This document shows, piece after piece, positions 1 through 6,496 of a stretch of DNA of 13,512 bases. The notes below the pieces were generated by a model. It had not been told where the DNA came from. It ran no database searches and saw only the letters and a list, made by a program, of their open reading frames with translations. This stretch comes from CAZYAK01 sp964645935. Its GTDB lineage: Bacteria > Patescibacteriota > Gracilibacteria > Peribacterales > Peribacteraceae. The stretch spans positions 1 through 13,512 of the forward strand of contig CAZYAK010000037.1 in assembly GCA_964645935.1 (NCBI GenBank), in the 5' to 3' direction. How positions within the stretch are numbered: position 1 is the first letter of the stretch; each line of letters begins with the position of its first letter. The translations under genes were made by a program, and so were the position numbers.

Positions 1-1062
1 GAGTTGGAAGGCGGCAAGACGTACGTGATCGGCCCCAACGTGTACAACACGGCCTACCTGAAGGCCATGTTCATCACGGGAGCCGGGTTCAAGGGCACCG
101 CTCTTCTCCAGAAGGGGAGTGGTGACAATTGGACCACGGTTGGCACCCTCACCGCCGCCGGCTCGAAAACGTTCGCCTGGGGCGGCCCGAAGATGCTCAT
201 CGGAGCGCGGGTCATCCTCATCCCCACCTGCCCGGTCGGCGGGACCGCCAAAGTGGACGCCTGGTTCAAGGTCTGGAACCAGAAGACCACCAACCCGCAG
301 GTGCAGAGGGATCTGCATTTGCCAGTCGTCTGCACCCAGACCGTGAAAGTGATCCACACCGTGCCAGCCGGCACCCAGGACATCCTCGGCTCCGTCCAGT
401 ACGCGACCACCTACTTCCGCGCCCGCGTGGAAGTGGCCACCGGCTTCACGGGTACCGTGCTTCTGCAGAAGAAGAACGGCGCGACGTGGATGACGGTGCA
501 AACGTTGACCGGACCGGGCGCGAAAGAATTCGCCTGGGGCGGAACCAAGATGACCGTGGGCGCTCGCGTCGTGGTCATCCCGACCTGTCCGGGAGGGGTG
601 GATCATACGGTGGGTGTCGTGCTGAAGGCGTGGTATGCCAAAACCGTCCGTCCCCAGTACGTCTTGGATGGCTGGATCAACGTGGTGTGCCCCACCACGC
701 CGGTCACGCCCGAGATCATCCTATCCTCGCAGTTCCAGAGCATCGGCAACGTCCCCGTCGCGTGGGCGCAGGTCCACGGACGGAGCGACAAGCCGATGAC
801 CCTGACCGGCCTGACGTTCAAGACGGACCCCGCCTTCGCGTTCGTCGGCTACACCTGGCGGCTCTTCCGTGCTGACCAGGATGGTCGGCCGGTTGGGGCA
901 TTTCTCGCCATCGGCACCGTCGCCGGGGACCTGCGAAGCGTCAGCTTCACGGGCCTCGCCGAGGTGATTGGAGAGTCCGTCAAGTTCGTGCTCGTCCCGG
1001 ATTGGCTCTACGGGCCGATCTCCGTGACGGGAGCGTCGGGGACCGCGACTACCCACGGATGA
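1..1062 (+). CDS. Repeat-containing probable surface/secreted protein, 5' end outside window
   Basis: The reading frame is open from the first base and ends at TGA 1060-1062, so this is the C-terminal 353 codons of a longer protein. It holds two copies of a domain with a 119-residue period. Counting the TTG at 4 as residue 1, the best-matched blocks are residues 18-95 and 137-214, sharing FAWGG, GARV and IPTCP motifs. Each unit has two cysteines at equivalent places (76/110 and 195/229), which could form a disulfide and would suit an extracytoplasmic location. Residues about 235-352 form a third, different beta-rich domain. Valine, threonine and glycine are frequent, as in beta-sandwich surface proteins. 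The signal peptide would lie upstream of the window and cannot be seen. I do not recognise the family; the surface location is inferred from composition and repeats. Confidence 0.75.
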   Translation, partial: ELEGGKTYVIGPNVYNTAYLKAMFITGAGFKGTALLQKGSGDNWTTVGTLTAAGSKTFAWGGPKMLIGARVILIPTCPVGGTAKVDAWFKVWNQKTTNPQVQRDLHLPVVCTQTVKVIHTVPAGTQDILGSVQYATTYFRARVEVATGFTGTVLLQKKNGATWMTVQTLTGPGAKEFAWGGTKMTVGARVVVIPTCPGGVDHTVGVVLKAWYAKTVRPQYVLDGWINVVCPTTPVTPEIILSSQFQSIGNVPVAWAQVHGRSDKPMTLTGLTFKTDPAFAFVGYTWRLFRADQDGRPVGAFLAIGTVAGDLRSVSFTGLAEVIGESVKFVLVPDWLYGPISVTGASGTATTHG

Positions 1063-1083
1063 TTCCTTGACCCTCGCCCAAAA

Positions 1084-1127
1084 GAAACAGCCGCCCGCTT
1101 CCAAGACCAATGGAGGCGGGCTGTTTC
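1084..1127 (+). terminator. Terminator-like hairpin after the surface-protein gene
   Basis: GAAACAGC at 1084-1091 and the following C/G-rich bases pair imperfectly with GGAGGCGGGCTGTTTC at 1112-1127. The hairpin ends in TTT and lies 22 bases after the stop codon. The stem is imperfect and the T-run short, so termination strength is uncertain. The symmetric A-run on the left would also allow function on the minus strand, for transcripts arriving through the gap from pheS. Confidence 0.55.
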
Positions 1128-1146
1128 GCCGTGCGCCGGTTTCGCG

Positions 1147-1152
1147 TATGCT
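1147..1152 (+). promoter_or_regulatory. -10 element TATGCT of the lysine-rich protein gene
   Basis: TATGCT ends 6 bases before the ATG at 1159, so transcription would start at or next to the A of the start codon (leaderless). No convincing -35 is seen about 17 bases upstream. The same hexamer at the same distance precedes purE, pheS and ansA in this window. Confidence 0.5.
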
Positions 1153-1158
1153 GCGCGC

Positions 1159-1356
1159 ATGCCTGATGCTGTCGAAGTCCCGAAGAAGGTTGCAAAGAAG
1201 CCGTCCGCCGAAGCACTCAAGAAGCTCGCCGGCGTCGTCACAAAGCCTGCCAAGACGGGCCTCGACGCACTCAAGGCCGTGGTCAAGAAACCCGTGGGCA
1301 TGGCCAAGGCGGGGCTGGACAAGCTCAAGGGCGCGCTGCCCAAGAAGCCCGCGAAG
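1159..1356 (+). CDS. Lysine/alanine-rich histone H1-like protein, truncated by assembly gap
   Basis: ATG 1159 opens 66 codons that run into the N gap at 1357, so the 3' part is missing. The protein is rich in Lys, Ala, Pro and Val, with two tandem copies of a block of roughly 20 residues built around AGLDKLKGALPKKP / TGLDALKAVVKKP. These blocks look like amphipathic helices separated by KKP turns, as in bacterial histone H1-like (Hc1/AlgP-type) DNA-binding tails. A role in nucleoid compaction is an inference from composition only. There is no Shine-Dalgarno; TATGCT lies 6 bases before the start. The tandem repetition may be the reason the assembly broke here. It faces pheS tail to tail across the gap. 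Confidence 0.65.
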
Positions 1357-1456
1357 NNNNNNNNNNNNNNNNNNNNNNNNNNNNNNNNNNNNNNNNNNNN
1401 NNNNNNNNNNNNNNNNNNNNNNNNNNNNNNNNNNNNNNNNNNNNNNNNNNNNNNNN
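1357..1456. other. Assembly gap of exactly 100 N
   Basis: The run of 100 N is a conventional placeholder, so the true gap length is unknown. It removes the 3' end of the lysine-rich gene on the plus strand and the last codons of pheS on the minus strand. Any reading frame that crosses it is artificial. Confidence 0.98.
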
Positions 1457-2454
1457 TACAAACTGCGCAGGTCCGGGATCTGGTGCTTGATCATGAGCAT
1501 GCGCTCCACGCCGAAGCCGAAGGCGAAGCCCTGCCACTCGCCGGGATCGATGCCGCAGTTACGGAGCACGTTGGGGTGCACCATGCCGCAACCGGCGATC
1601 TCCAGCCACTTGCCCTCGCGGGAGGCCGCGTCATCGCCCTGCCAGCGCATGTCCACCTCCAGGCCCGGCTCCACGAACGGGAAGAACCCCGTGCGGAAGC
1701 GGAACTCGGCGGTGGGGGAGATGAGCTCGCGGATGGCGGCCATCATCACGGCCTTCATGTTGGCGAGCGAGACGTCCTTGCCGATCATCAGCCCCTCGAA
1801 CTGGTGGAACATGGGCGAGTGTGTGGCGTCGGCGTCCTTCCGGTACACGCGTCCCGGGCAGATGATGCGGAAGGGCGGCTTGTGGCTCTGCATGTAGCGC
1901 ACCTGCACGGGCGAGGTGTGCGTGCGCAGCACCAGGCGCTTGGCGGCGTCGCGCTCACCGCCGTCCATCTTCACCCAGAACGTGTCCTGCGCGTCGCGCG
2001 CGGGGTGCGTGCGCGGGATGTTGAGCAGGTTGAAGTTGTTGTCCTCGTTCTCCAGCTGCGGGCCCTCGGCGACATCGAAGCCCATGCGGCCGAAGACCTC
2101 CTCCACTTTGCCGATGAACTCGTGGATGAGGTGCAGGTGGCCGCGGTCCTCCGGCGGCAGCTCCAGCGTCACGTCCAGGCGGTCGGTGGTCCCAAGCGCC
2201 CCGCGCTCGGTGTCGGCCAGGGCCTTGCGGCGAGCGTCGATGACGCCGGTGAGTGTCTCCTTCCAGTGGTTGAACTCCTGCCCCAGGCGCACGCGCTCCT
2301 CAGGGGAAGCGGTGCGCAGCGACTGCATGGCGAGCGTGAGGGCGCCGGCCTTGCGGCCGAATACCTCCTGCTCCAGTGCGTCGAGCGCGGCCGTGTCCAC
2401 GGCGTCGTGGATGCGCGGCTCGAAGGCGGCCAGTGAAGAGGCGTGGTCGGTCAC
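1457..2454 (-). CDS. pheS: Phenylalanine--tRNA ligase alpha subunit, 3' end in gap
   Basis: PheS pairs with PheT in an alpha2-beta2 cytoplasmic enzyme that charges tRNA-Phe. The 332 visible residues cover an N-terminal coiled-coil region and the class II catalytic core. Motif 2 is seen as GRVYRKDADATHSPMFHQFE, followed by LEIAGCGMVHPNVLRNCGID, and motif 3 as GFAFGFGVERMLMI. The readable part ends at IPDLRSLY, which in relatives is followed by only about ten more residues, so little is missing. I chose the GTG at 2454-2452 because TTGAGC and TATGCT spaced by 17 bases place the transcription start on that codon. The ATG at 2466 overlaps the -10 element and would lie upstream of the transcript. 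pheT is not in the window; it may lie in the gap or elsewhere. Confidence 0.93.
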
Positions 2455-2461
2455 GGGAGGG

Positions 2462-2490
2462 AGCATAGCTGGGGGGAGGGGGTTGCTCAA
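2462..2490 (-). promoter_or_regulatory. pheS promoter, leaderless configuration
   Basis: On the minus strand TTGAGC (2490-2485) and TATGCT (2467-2462) are 17 bases apart. The -10 ends 7 bases before the GTG at 2454. This decides the start codon of pheS. Confidence 0.65.
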
Positions 2491-2497
2491 TGATCCT

Positions 2498-2630
2498 CGG
2501 GAGAAGGCGCAAAAGGGACAGAGGCCGCAAAGGGGACAAAGGAAATGCCGTCTTTCGGGCATCCGGAATCGATGCAGCCGCACCGTTGTCCCCCTGTGTC
2601 TTTTGTCTCTTTTGCGCTCTCAGGAATTGA
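2498..2630. repeat. Large imperfect inverted repeat between pheS and the membrane-protein gene
   Basis: The arm at about 2498-2543 (contains CGCAAAAGGGACAGAGG and GGGGACAAAGG) matches the reverse complement of about 2584-2628 (CGCAAAAGAGACAAAAGACA and GGGGGACAACGG). A smaller inner hairpin, ATGCCG/CGGGCAT, sits at about 2545-2562. The right arm overlaps the stop codon of the minus-strand membrane gene. It may be a terminator for that gene or a palindromic repeat element. Confidence 0.55.
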
Positions 2631-2982
2631 GCGCCAATTCCACCAACACGAAGACGGCGTAGATCAGCACCGCGATCCACCAGGTGAGGAGTCCCAGCAG
2701 GTGGAACAGCACCACTACACACATGGCAAACCCGAGCATCAGTCCCTGGCGCACGGACACGGAGACAATGCGCGCCAGGTCCCAGGAGTGGAAAGGGATC
2801 ACGCGCCAGAGAAAGAGGAGCAGGAGCGTCCCCACGGAGCTGACGCTCAGGAATACACTCACGAAGAACGCTGGCACCGCATACGCAGGCGCGCTGAGCG
2901 GGCTCACGCGCAGTAGTACCACGAGCAGCGAGGTGACGGATAGGAGCGCGGAGGCCGCAATGCCGAAGAGCAGGGAGGTCAT
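2620..2982 (-). CDS. Small integral membrane protein, four predicted helices
   Basis: This 120-residue protein is almost entirely hydrophobic. Four likely membrane segments lie at residues about 3-25, 34-60, 80-98 and 101-118, with short polar turns such as RVIPFHSWDLAR between helices 2 and 3. There is no signal peptide cleavage motif and no catalytic motif. I do not recognise the family. It follows the uracil-DNA glycosylase gene on the same strand after a 124-base spacer containing an inverted repeat. No -10 element or Shine-Dalgarno is visible before the ATG at 2982-2980, so it may be transcribed from the purE side. Strand and frame are supported by the uninterrupted hydrophobic pattern, which the overlapping frames lack. 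Confidence 0.7.
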   Translation of the reverse strand: MTSLLFGIAASALLSVTSLLVVLLRVSPLSAPAYAVPAFFVSVFLSVSSVGTLLLLFLWRVIPFHSWDLARIVSVSVRQGLMLGFAMCVVVLFHLLGLLTWWIAVLIYAVFVLVELALNS

Positions 2983-3000
2983 GAGCGAGGAAGGAGTCGG

Positions 3001-3090
3001 GAGTTTTCAGTTTGGAGTTTTTGAAAGCTATGCACCAGAGCAACGCATCGCGCCACACCCCAAAACCTGAAAACTCAAAACTGAAAACTG
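3001..3090. repeat. Inverted repeat with A/T-rich GAAAACT-type arms
   Basis: Arm 3001-3021 and arm 3070-3090 are reverse complements at 19 of 21 positions, with 48 bases between them. The right arm is itself periodic (AAAACTC, AAAACTG, AAAACTG). Base composition differs sharply from the GC-rich flanks. It lies between the uracil-DNA glycosylase stop and the membrane-protein start. Confidence 0.7.
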
Positions 3091-3106
3091 AAAGCTCGAC
3101 ACTCCG

Positions 3107-3664
3107 TCACGCCCCCTTCAAAAATTCCCCCAACGCCTTGAAATCATCCAGCAGTGACTGCCGCAGGCCGCCGTTGTGCAGGGCCGCCGCGGGATGGTAG
3201 ATGGGGAACACCGTCACGTCATCATTGAGACGCTGCGGTTTGCCGTGGGCTTGCGTGATGGAGAGCTTCTGGAAGAAGTGTCCCAGCGCGTGGCGGCCCA
3301 GCGGCACGATGACCTTGGGCTTGATCAGGGCAATCTCCAACATCAACCAGGGCATGCACTGCTCCTTCTCGATGGGTAGCGGGTCGCGGTTCTGGGGCGG
3401 CCGGTACTTCACCACGTTGGAGATGTAGACGTCCGCGCGCTTGAGGTGGATGGAGGCGAGCAGCTCATCCAAAAACTGCCCCGCTGCACCCACAAACGGC
3501 CGTCCGGTCTCGTCCTCCTTCTGGCCCGGTGCTTCGCCGATGAACATCACCTGTGCGTGCGGGTTGCCCTCGCCCAGCACCGGCTGCGTGGCGGTCTTGG
3601 AGAGCTCGCAGCCGTTCCACTCCTTGAGCTTCTGCTGGAGGAGGTCGAGGGTGAGCGGGGACAT
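3107..3664 (-). CDS. Family 4 uracil-DNA glycosylase (Fe-S UDG superfamily) lacking two cluster cysteines
   Basis: The enzyme would remove uracil from DNA to start base-excision repair. At 185 residues it has the normal family length. Motif 1 is GEAPGQKEDETGRPFVGAAG at residues 43-62, the RPPQNRDPLP segment is at 88-97, and the C-terminal HPAAALHN motif starts at H157. Family 4 enzymes normally bind a 4Fe-4S cluster through four cysteines, in CxxC near the N terminus and in KCRPP...C. Here the equivalent positions are W16, C19, Y87 and C103, so only two remain. The 16-residue spacing between positions 87 and 103 matches the family, which supports the alignment. It lies 58 bases after purE on the same strand and probably shares its transcript. 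No Shine-Dalgarno is visible. Confidence 0.9.
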   Translation of the reverse strand: MSPLTLDLLQQKLKEWNGCELSKTATQPVLGEGNPHAQVMFIGEAPGQKEDETGRPFVGAAGQFLDELLASIHLKRADVYISNVVKYRPPQNRDPLPIEKEQCMPWLMLEIALIKPKVIVPLGRHALGHFFQKLSITQAHGKPQRLNDDVTVFPIYHPAAALHNGGLRQSLLDDFKALGEFLKGA

Positions 3665-3722
3665 CGGATCGGGGGGAGGCCCGCGGAGACGGTGAGGACG
3701 GGCGGAGTGACTCGGATCGGGA

Positions 3723-4178
3723 TCAGACCGTGTACTCGCTCTGGATCTTCTCGATGCGCTGCAGGAGCTTCTTGCGGAGGTCCGCGTCCTGGTGCGCGAG
3801 TATCCGGAGCGACGCGAGCGCGGCGTTCTTGGGGTTGAGGACGGTCATCACGGGGACGTCCGAGGGCATTTGTAGGCTGGAGTGAATGTTGACCTGGTAG
3901 TCCGCGAGATCCGTAAAGGGCGGGCAAGCGATGACGGGATGGACGCAGCCGCCCGCGAGCACGCCCGCGAGGCCGTTGCTCATGCCGACGACCGCTACCA
4001 CCACGGTGGGCTCGGTGCGCGCGTTGAGGCGCTCGATGACGGTGGCCACCTTGCCGGGCACCTTGTGCGCGGAGGCGACGATGATCTCCGCCTTCACGCC
4101 GTGCTCCTGCACGATGTCGGCGATCTTCTGAGCGAATTCGGTATCGGCCTTGGAGCCGAGGAGGAGGGAGACGTGCAT
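3723..4178 (-). CDS. purE: Class II PurE, aminoimidazole ribonucleotide carboxylase
   Basis: The 151-residue protein carboxylates aminoimidazole ribonucleotide in purine synthesis. It begins MHVSLLLGSKADTEFAQKIA and has the substrate loop SAHK at about residues 36-39. It then shows VGMSNGLAGVL, HPVIACPP, and SSLQMPS ... LNPKNAALASLRIL. Bacterial class I PurE has SAHR and an AAHLPG-type loop. The SAHK, SNGL, ACPP and PKNAAL motifs are those of class II enzymes (Treponema PurE, the carboxylase domain of animal PAICS), which use CO2 directly and need no PurK. No purK is in the window. The ATG at 4178-4176 is preceded by TATGCT at a distance of 6 bases. The open frame extends far upstream, but that part has no conserved content. 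The uracil-DNA glycosylase gene follows 58 bases downstream. Confidence 0.93.
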   Translation of the reverse strand: MHVSLLLGSKADTEFAQKIADIVQEHGVKAEIIVASAHKVPGKVATVIERLNARTEPTVVVAVVGMSNGLAGVLAGGCVHPVIACPPFTDLADYQVNIHSSLQMPSDVPVMTVLNPKNAALASLRILAHQDADLRKKLLQRIEKIQSEYTV

Positions 4179-4184
4179 GATGCG

Positions 4185-4214
4185 AGCATAGCGAGGGGGG
4201 ATCGCCGACCGCAA
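4185..4214 (-). promoter_or_regulatory. purE promoter, leaderless configuration
   Basis: TATGCT (4190-4185) lies 6 bases before the purE ATG. A partial -35, TTGCGG (4214-4209), is 18 bases upstream. Transcription would start on or next to the start codon. Confidence 0.5.
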
Positions 4215-4295
4215 ATCCTGCGCGGATTGGTAATGCGGCGCGCGTGATCGCGTCAGCCTAGATGTTCCCTCCCTATTCCTCTTCCCCCATTCCCC

Positions 4296-4536
4296 ATGGA
4301 AGACCCCCTCCACGACGCGGCCAGCACCCTCGCCGACAGCAAGGGCAGCTGGATCTCGTTCACCACCCCCCGACGTCTCCGCGGCGGCCCGCGCGCTGGC
4401 TGAGAAGAGCAACGAGTCCCGCGGTTTCCGCATCCACGCGGCCCCGCGTGCCCGCAAGGCGTCCCGCTCCGTCGCGAGCCGCGTCAAGAGCGGTACATCG
4501 GCGAACGCCACCAAGAGCAAGAAGTCCTCGCGCTGA
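4296..4536 (+). CDS. Small basic protein, reading frame broken at a C6 run
   Basis: ATG 4296 starts MEDPLHDAASTLADSKGSWI and stays in that frame to the C run at 4366-4371. Coding then continues from GAC 4372 in the next frame to TGA 4534-4536, giving DVSAAARALAEKSNESRGFR and a tail rich in Lys, Arg, Ser and Ala. Removing one C joins the two parts into a 79-residue protein. Both halves have G or C at nearly every third codon position, as in neighbouring genes, which supports coding. The acidic start and basic tail suggest a small nucleic-acid-binding protein, but I know no family. The break may be a sequencing error, a true mutation, or a programmed +1 shift. It is divergent from purE. Confidence 0.55.
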
Positions 4537-4622
4537 GCGCACCCGGACCCCCCCCGCTTCGCACGGCCCAGGGAGCTTTTTGGCTTCCGGATGGCCCGGG
4601 AGCCTGCGGCGCGCGCGCGATG

Positions 4623-4650
4623 TTGACGAAAGCCCCGGCGGGCGTAAAGT
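4623..4650 (+). promoter_or_regulatory. Promoter of the winged-helix protein gene
   Basis: TTGACG (4623-4628) and TAAAGT (4645-4650) are separated by 16 bases. The predicted start is near 4657, giving an 18-base leader without a Shine-Dalgarno before ATG 4675. Confidence 0.65.
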
Positions 4651-4674
4651 TTCGCGCTCCTTCTTCCCTTGCCC

Positions 4675-6258
4675 ATGCCCGCAGAACGCCCCGACCTCGA
4701 ATCCGTCGCACGCGCCCTCGAAGGGGCGGAAAAGGAAGACCTGGTTCGTCTGCTGCTCGAGCACCTGCGCGGCGGCACGTCCGAGACGGTGCGGCAGGCG
4801 CTTCCCCCCGCCGAAGAGGCCGGGATCGCCATCCCGGTCCCCGATGCACCGGTTCCGGCGGCCGATCCGCTGTCGCAGACGGATGACATCCTCGCGAGCA
4901 TCGATCGGTATGATGCGGTGACGCGCTGCATCACCGACCCGGCGTTCCTACTGCGCCCGGAAGCCCTGCGCACCCTGGAGCGGCTGGCCGCGTCCGCCAC
5001 GCCGCCGTGGATCGCGCATCCGCCGCAGTACCTGCGCCGCCACGCCGACGACTACCATCCGATGCTCCCCACCCGGGCCATGTGGTACAACCGGCCGGCG
5101 AACCTCCGCGTGCCGGAGGAGCCCCTGGAGTTCGGCCCCGTCGCCATCACCTATCCCGCGCTCCTGCCCGGCCTGACGCCCGCGCACCTGCCCCTGTTCC
5201 GCGCGCTCCTCGCGTCGCCCGCGCTCGCCGATGCGCGGCATGACGCGTTCCGCGACCAGCTCTCGGACGCCGTCGGCTGTCTGGAATCCATCCGCAAGGC
5301 CGATGACCTCGAGGAGCTCGCCGCCCTGTCGTCCGAGCCGGCTTACCCGCGCCGCGATTGGGCCTTCGCCCGCGCAGACGCGCCGAAGGAGCGCACCACC
5401 GCGCGCATGACCTTTTCCGGACACGACGGCCCCGGCTACGTCCAGCTCGGCACTGGCGACAACGGAGCGTTCATCGAGGACTGCCAGCGTGCGGAGGCAT
5501 ACCCCCACGGCGTGGCGCGCTTCTACATCGTCAGCGAGGGCAAGGTCATCGGTACGGGTCTGCTCCCGATGGCGAGGGGCACGCGCAACACCGACGAGCG
5601 CTACGGCGAGGCGCTGCTCGGCGAAGAGCCGCCGCTGCCGGAGACGTTCAGCTTCCACGTGGTGGCCGCCACGGAATCCACCACCGGCTACTTCTCCGTC
5701 CGCGAGCTCACGGACCTGCTGCGCACGCATCCGGACGCGTGGGACTCCCCGTCGGTGCAGGAGGAGATCGAGCGCTACGCACGGATGGTGGCGGCCGCGC
5801 GCGAACGCGACGCTGCCGGCCTGCCTGCGAAGCGCACGGCCAACGCCGCGTGGAAGCCGCCCGCCGAGCCGGTCACGACGCCCGCGCCCGTGCGCGCCGA
5901 CCGCCGCGCCGCGACCGTCGCCGAACCCGTCGCCCCCGCCGCGGAGCCCGAGCGGCAAGCTCCCGATCCCGATCCGGCCGACGCCGCCGAGATCACCGCC
6001 GCCCTCGAAGCCGCGGGCGTGGGCGTGACCGCCCACCGACGCCGCATCCTCGCCGTCATCCGGTCGTTGGAAGCTCCGGCCACGCCGAAAGACGTGATGG
6101 AGGCGCTCCGTCGTCGCTACGGCAATTGCATGGTGCCGCTCACGTTCCAGAACAACATCGGGGTCTTCGTCGCCAAGGGCCTCGTCACGCAGGATGGCGG
6201 GCGGATCTCCGCCGTGAGGGGTCGCACCCAGCAGACGGAAGGCGAGGCGGATGCGTGA
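4675..6258 (+). CDS. Unrecognised 527-residue protein with C-terminal winged-helix-like domain
   Basis: I do not recognise the family. Three parts can be seen. Residues 1 to about 50 are helical and charged. About 60-380 form a globular region containing MTFSGHDGPGYVQLGTGDNG and FSFHVVAATESTTGYFSVRE. About 385-436 are a Pro/Ala/Arg-rich linker. Residues about 451-514 resemble a winged helix: VTAHRRRILAVIRSLEAPAT, then PKDVMEALRRRYGN, then FQNNIGVFVAKGLVTQDGGR. That layout recalls the DNA-binding half of Fur-type regulators, but no metal-binding histidine cluster follows. DNA binding is therefore an inference. I preferred ATG 4675 over the TTG two codons earlier. It has its own promoter (TTGACG/TAAAGT). 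There is no signal peptide or membrane segment. Confidence 0.85.
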   Translation: MPAERPDLESVARALEGAEKEDLVRLLLEHLRGGTSETVRQALPPAEEAGIAIPVPDAPVPAADPLSQTDDILASIDRYDAVTRCITDPAFLLRPEALRTLERLAASATPPWIAHPPQYLRRHADDYHPMLPTRAMWYNRPANLRVPEEPLEFGPVAITYPALLPGLTPAHLPLFRALLASPALADARHDAFRDQLSDAVGCLESIRKADDLEELAALSSEPAYPRRDWAFARADAPKERTTARMTFSGHDGPGYVQLGTGDNGAFIEDCQRAEAYPHGVARFYIVSEGKVIGTGLLPMARGTRNTDERYGEALLGEEPPLPETFSFHVVAATESTTGYFSVRELTDLLRTHPDAWDSPSVQEEIERYARMVAAARERDAAGLPAKRTANAAWKPPAEPVTTPAPVRADRRAATVAEPVAPAAEPERQAPDPDPADAAEITAALEAAGVGVTAHRRRILAVIRSLEAPATPKDVMEALRRRYGNCMVPLTFQNNIGVFVAKGLVTQDGGRISAVRGRTQQTEGEADA

Positions 6259-6313
6259 AGCGGTCACTGAACAATCGGTTTACGAGAGGGGCTGGGAGAT
6301 CCTTCTCTCAATG

Positions 6314-6401
6314 AAAAAGTGTCCCACCATTCCATTCCGTCACCAAAAATCACTTGCACTGGGTGCGAGCGAAGGAGAAGTGACCGAGAATGGAATGGTG
6401 G
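6314..6401 (-). terminator. Long hairpin plus T-run that overlaps the 3' end of tRNA-Ala
   Basis: On the minus strand, CCACCATTCCATTC (6401-6388) pairs perfectly with GAATGGAATGGTGG (6337-6324). GTCAC (6384-6380) pairs with GTGAC (6343-6339). The loop is about 36 bases. TTTTT follows at 6318-6314. The first arm includes the CCA end of tRNA-Ala. Confidence 0.5.
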
Positions 6402-6472
6402 AGCTGAGGGGACTTGAACCCCTGACCTTCTGCATGCCATGCAGACGCTCTAGCCAGCTGAGCTACAGCCCC
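6396..6472 (-). tRNA. tRNA-Ala, anticodon GGC
   Basis: The minus strand folds as a full cloverleaf of 77 nt including an encoded CCA. The acceptor stem is GGGGCTG with CAGCTCC, followed by discriminator A and CCA at 6398-6396. The D arm starts TAGCTCAGCTGG. The anticodon stem TCTGC/GCAGA holds loop ATGGCAT with anticodon GGC (6438-6436). The T arm reads AGGGGTTCAAGTCCCCT. It reads GCC codons, which are common in this GC-rich window. A -10-like TATACT lies 11 bases upstream. Confidence 0.96.
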
Positions 6473-6483
6473 ACGGGACGGAA

Positions 6484-6489
6484 AGTATA
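6484..6489 (-). promoter_or_regulatory. -10 element TATACT of tRNA-Ala
   Basis: TATACT (6489-6484) ends 11 bases before the mature tRNA 5' end. The -35 region is weak (CTTCCC at 17 bases). Confidence 0.45.
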
Positions 6490-6496
6490 CAGACCT

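Noticed and set aside
2464..2466. ATG 2466 as the pheS start
   Set aside because: It lies inside the TATGCT -10 element. The GTG at 2454 fits both the promoter and the PheS N terminus.
721..2583. 620-codon minus-strand frame running from pheS through the N gap
   Set aside because: It exists only because N codons are read through. Beyond the gap it is antisense to the lysine-rich gene and the surface-protein gene, with no family content.
4561..4600. Terminator hairpin GGGAGC-TTTTT-GGCTTCC after the small basic gene
   Set aside because: The stem is only six pairs with a wobble, and the T-run is in the loop instead of after the stem.
4262..4921. 219-codon plus-strand frame
   Set aside because: It is rich in Pro, Arg and Ser, as expected for an off-frame reading of GC-rich coding DNA, and overlaps the better-supported genes at 4296-4536 and 4675-6258.
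6380..6401. Integration (att) site at the tRNA-Ala 3' end
   Set aside because: The repeated sequence is inverted, not direct. It covers only six bases of the tRNA, and no integrase or foreign block is nearby.
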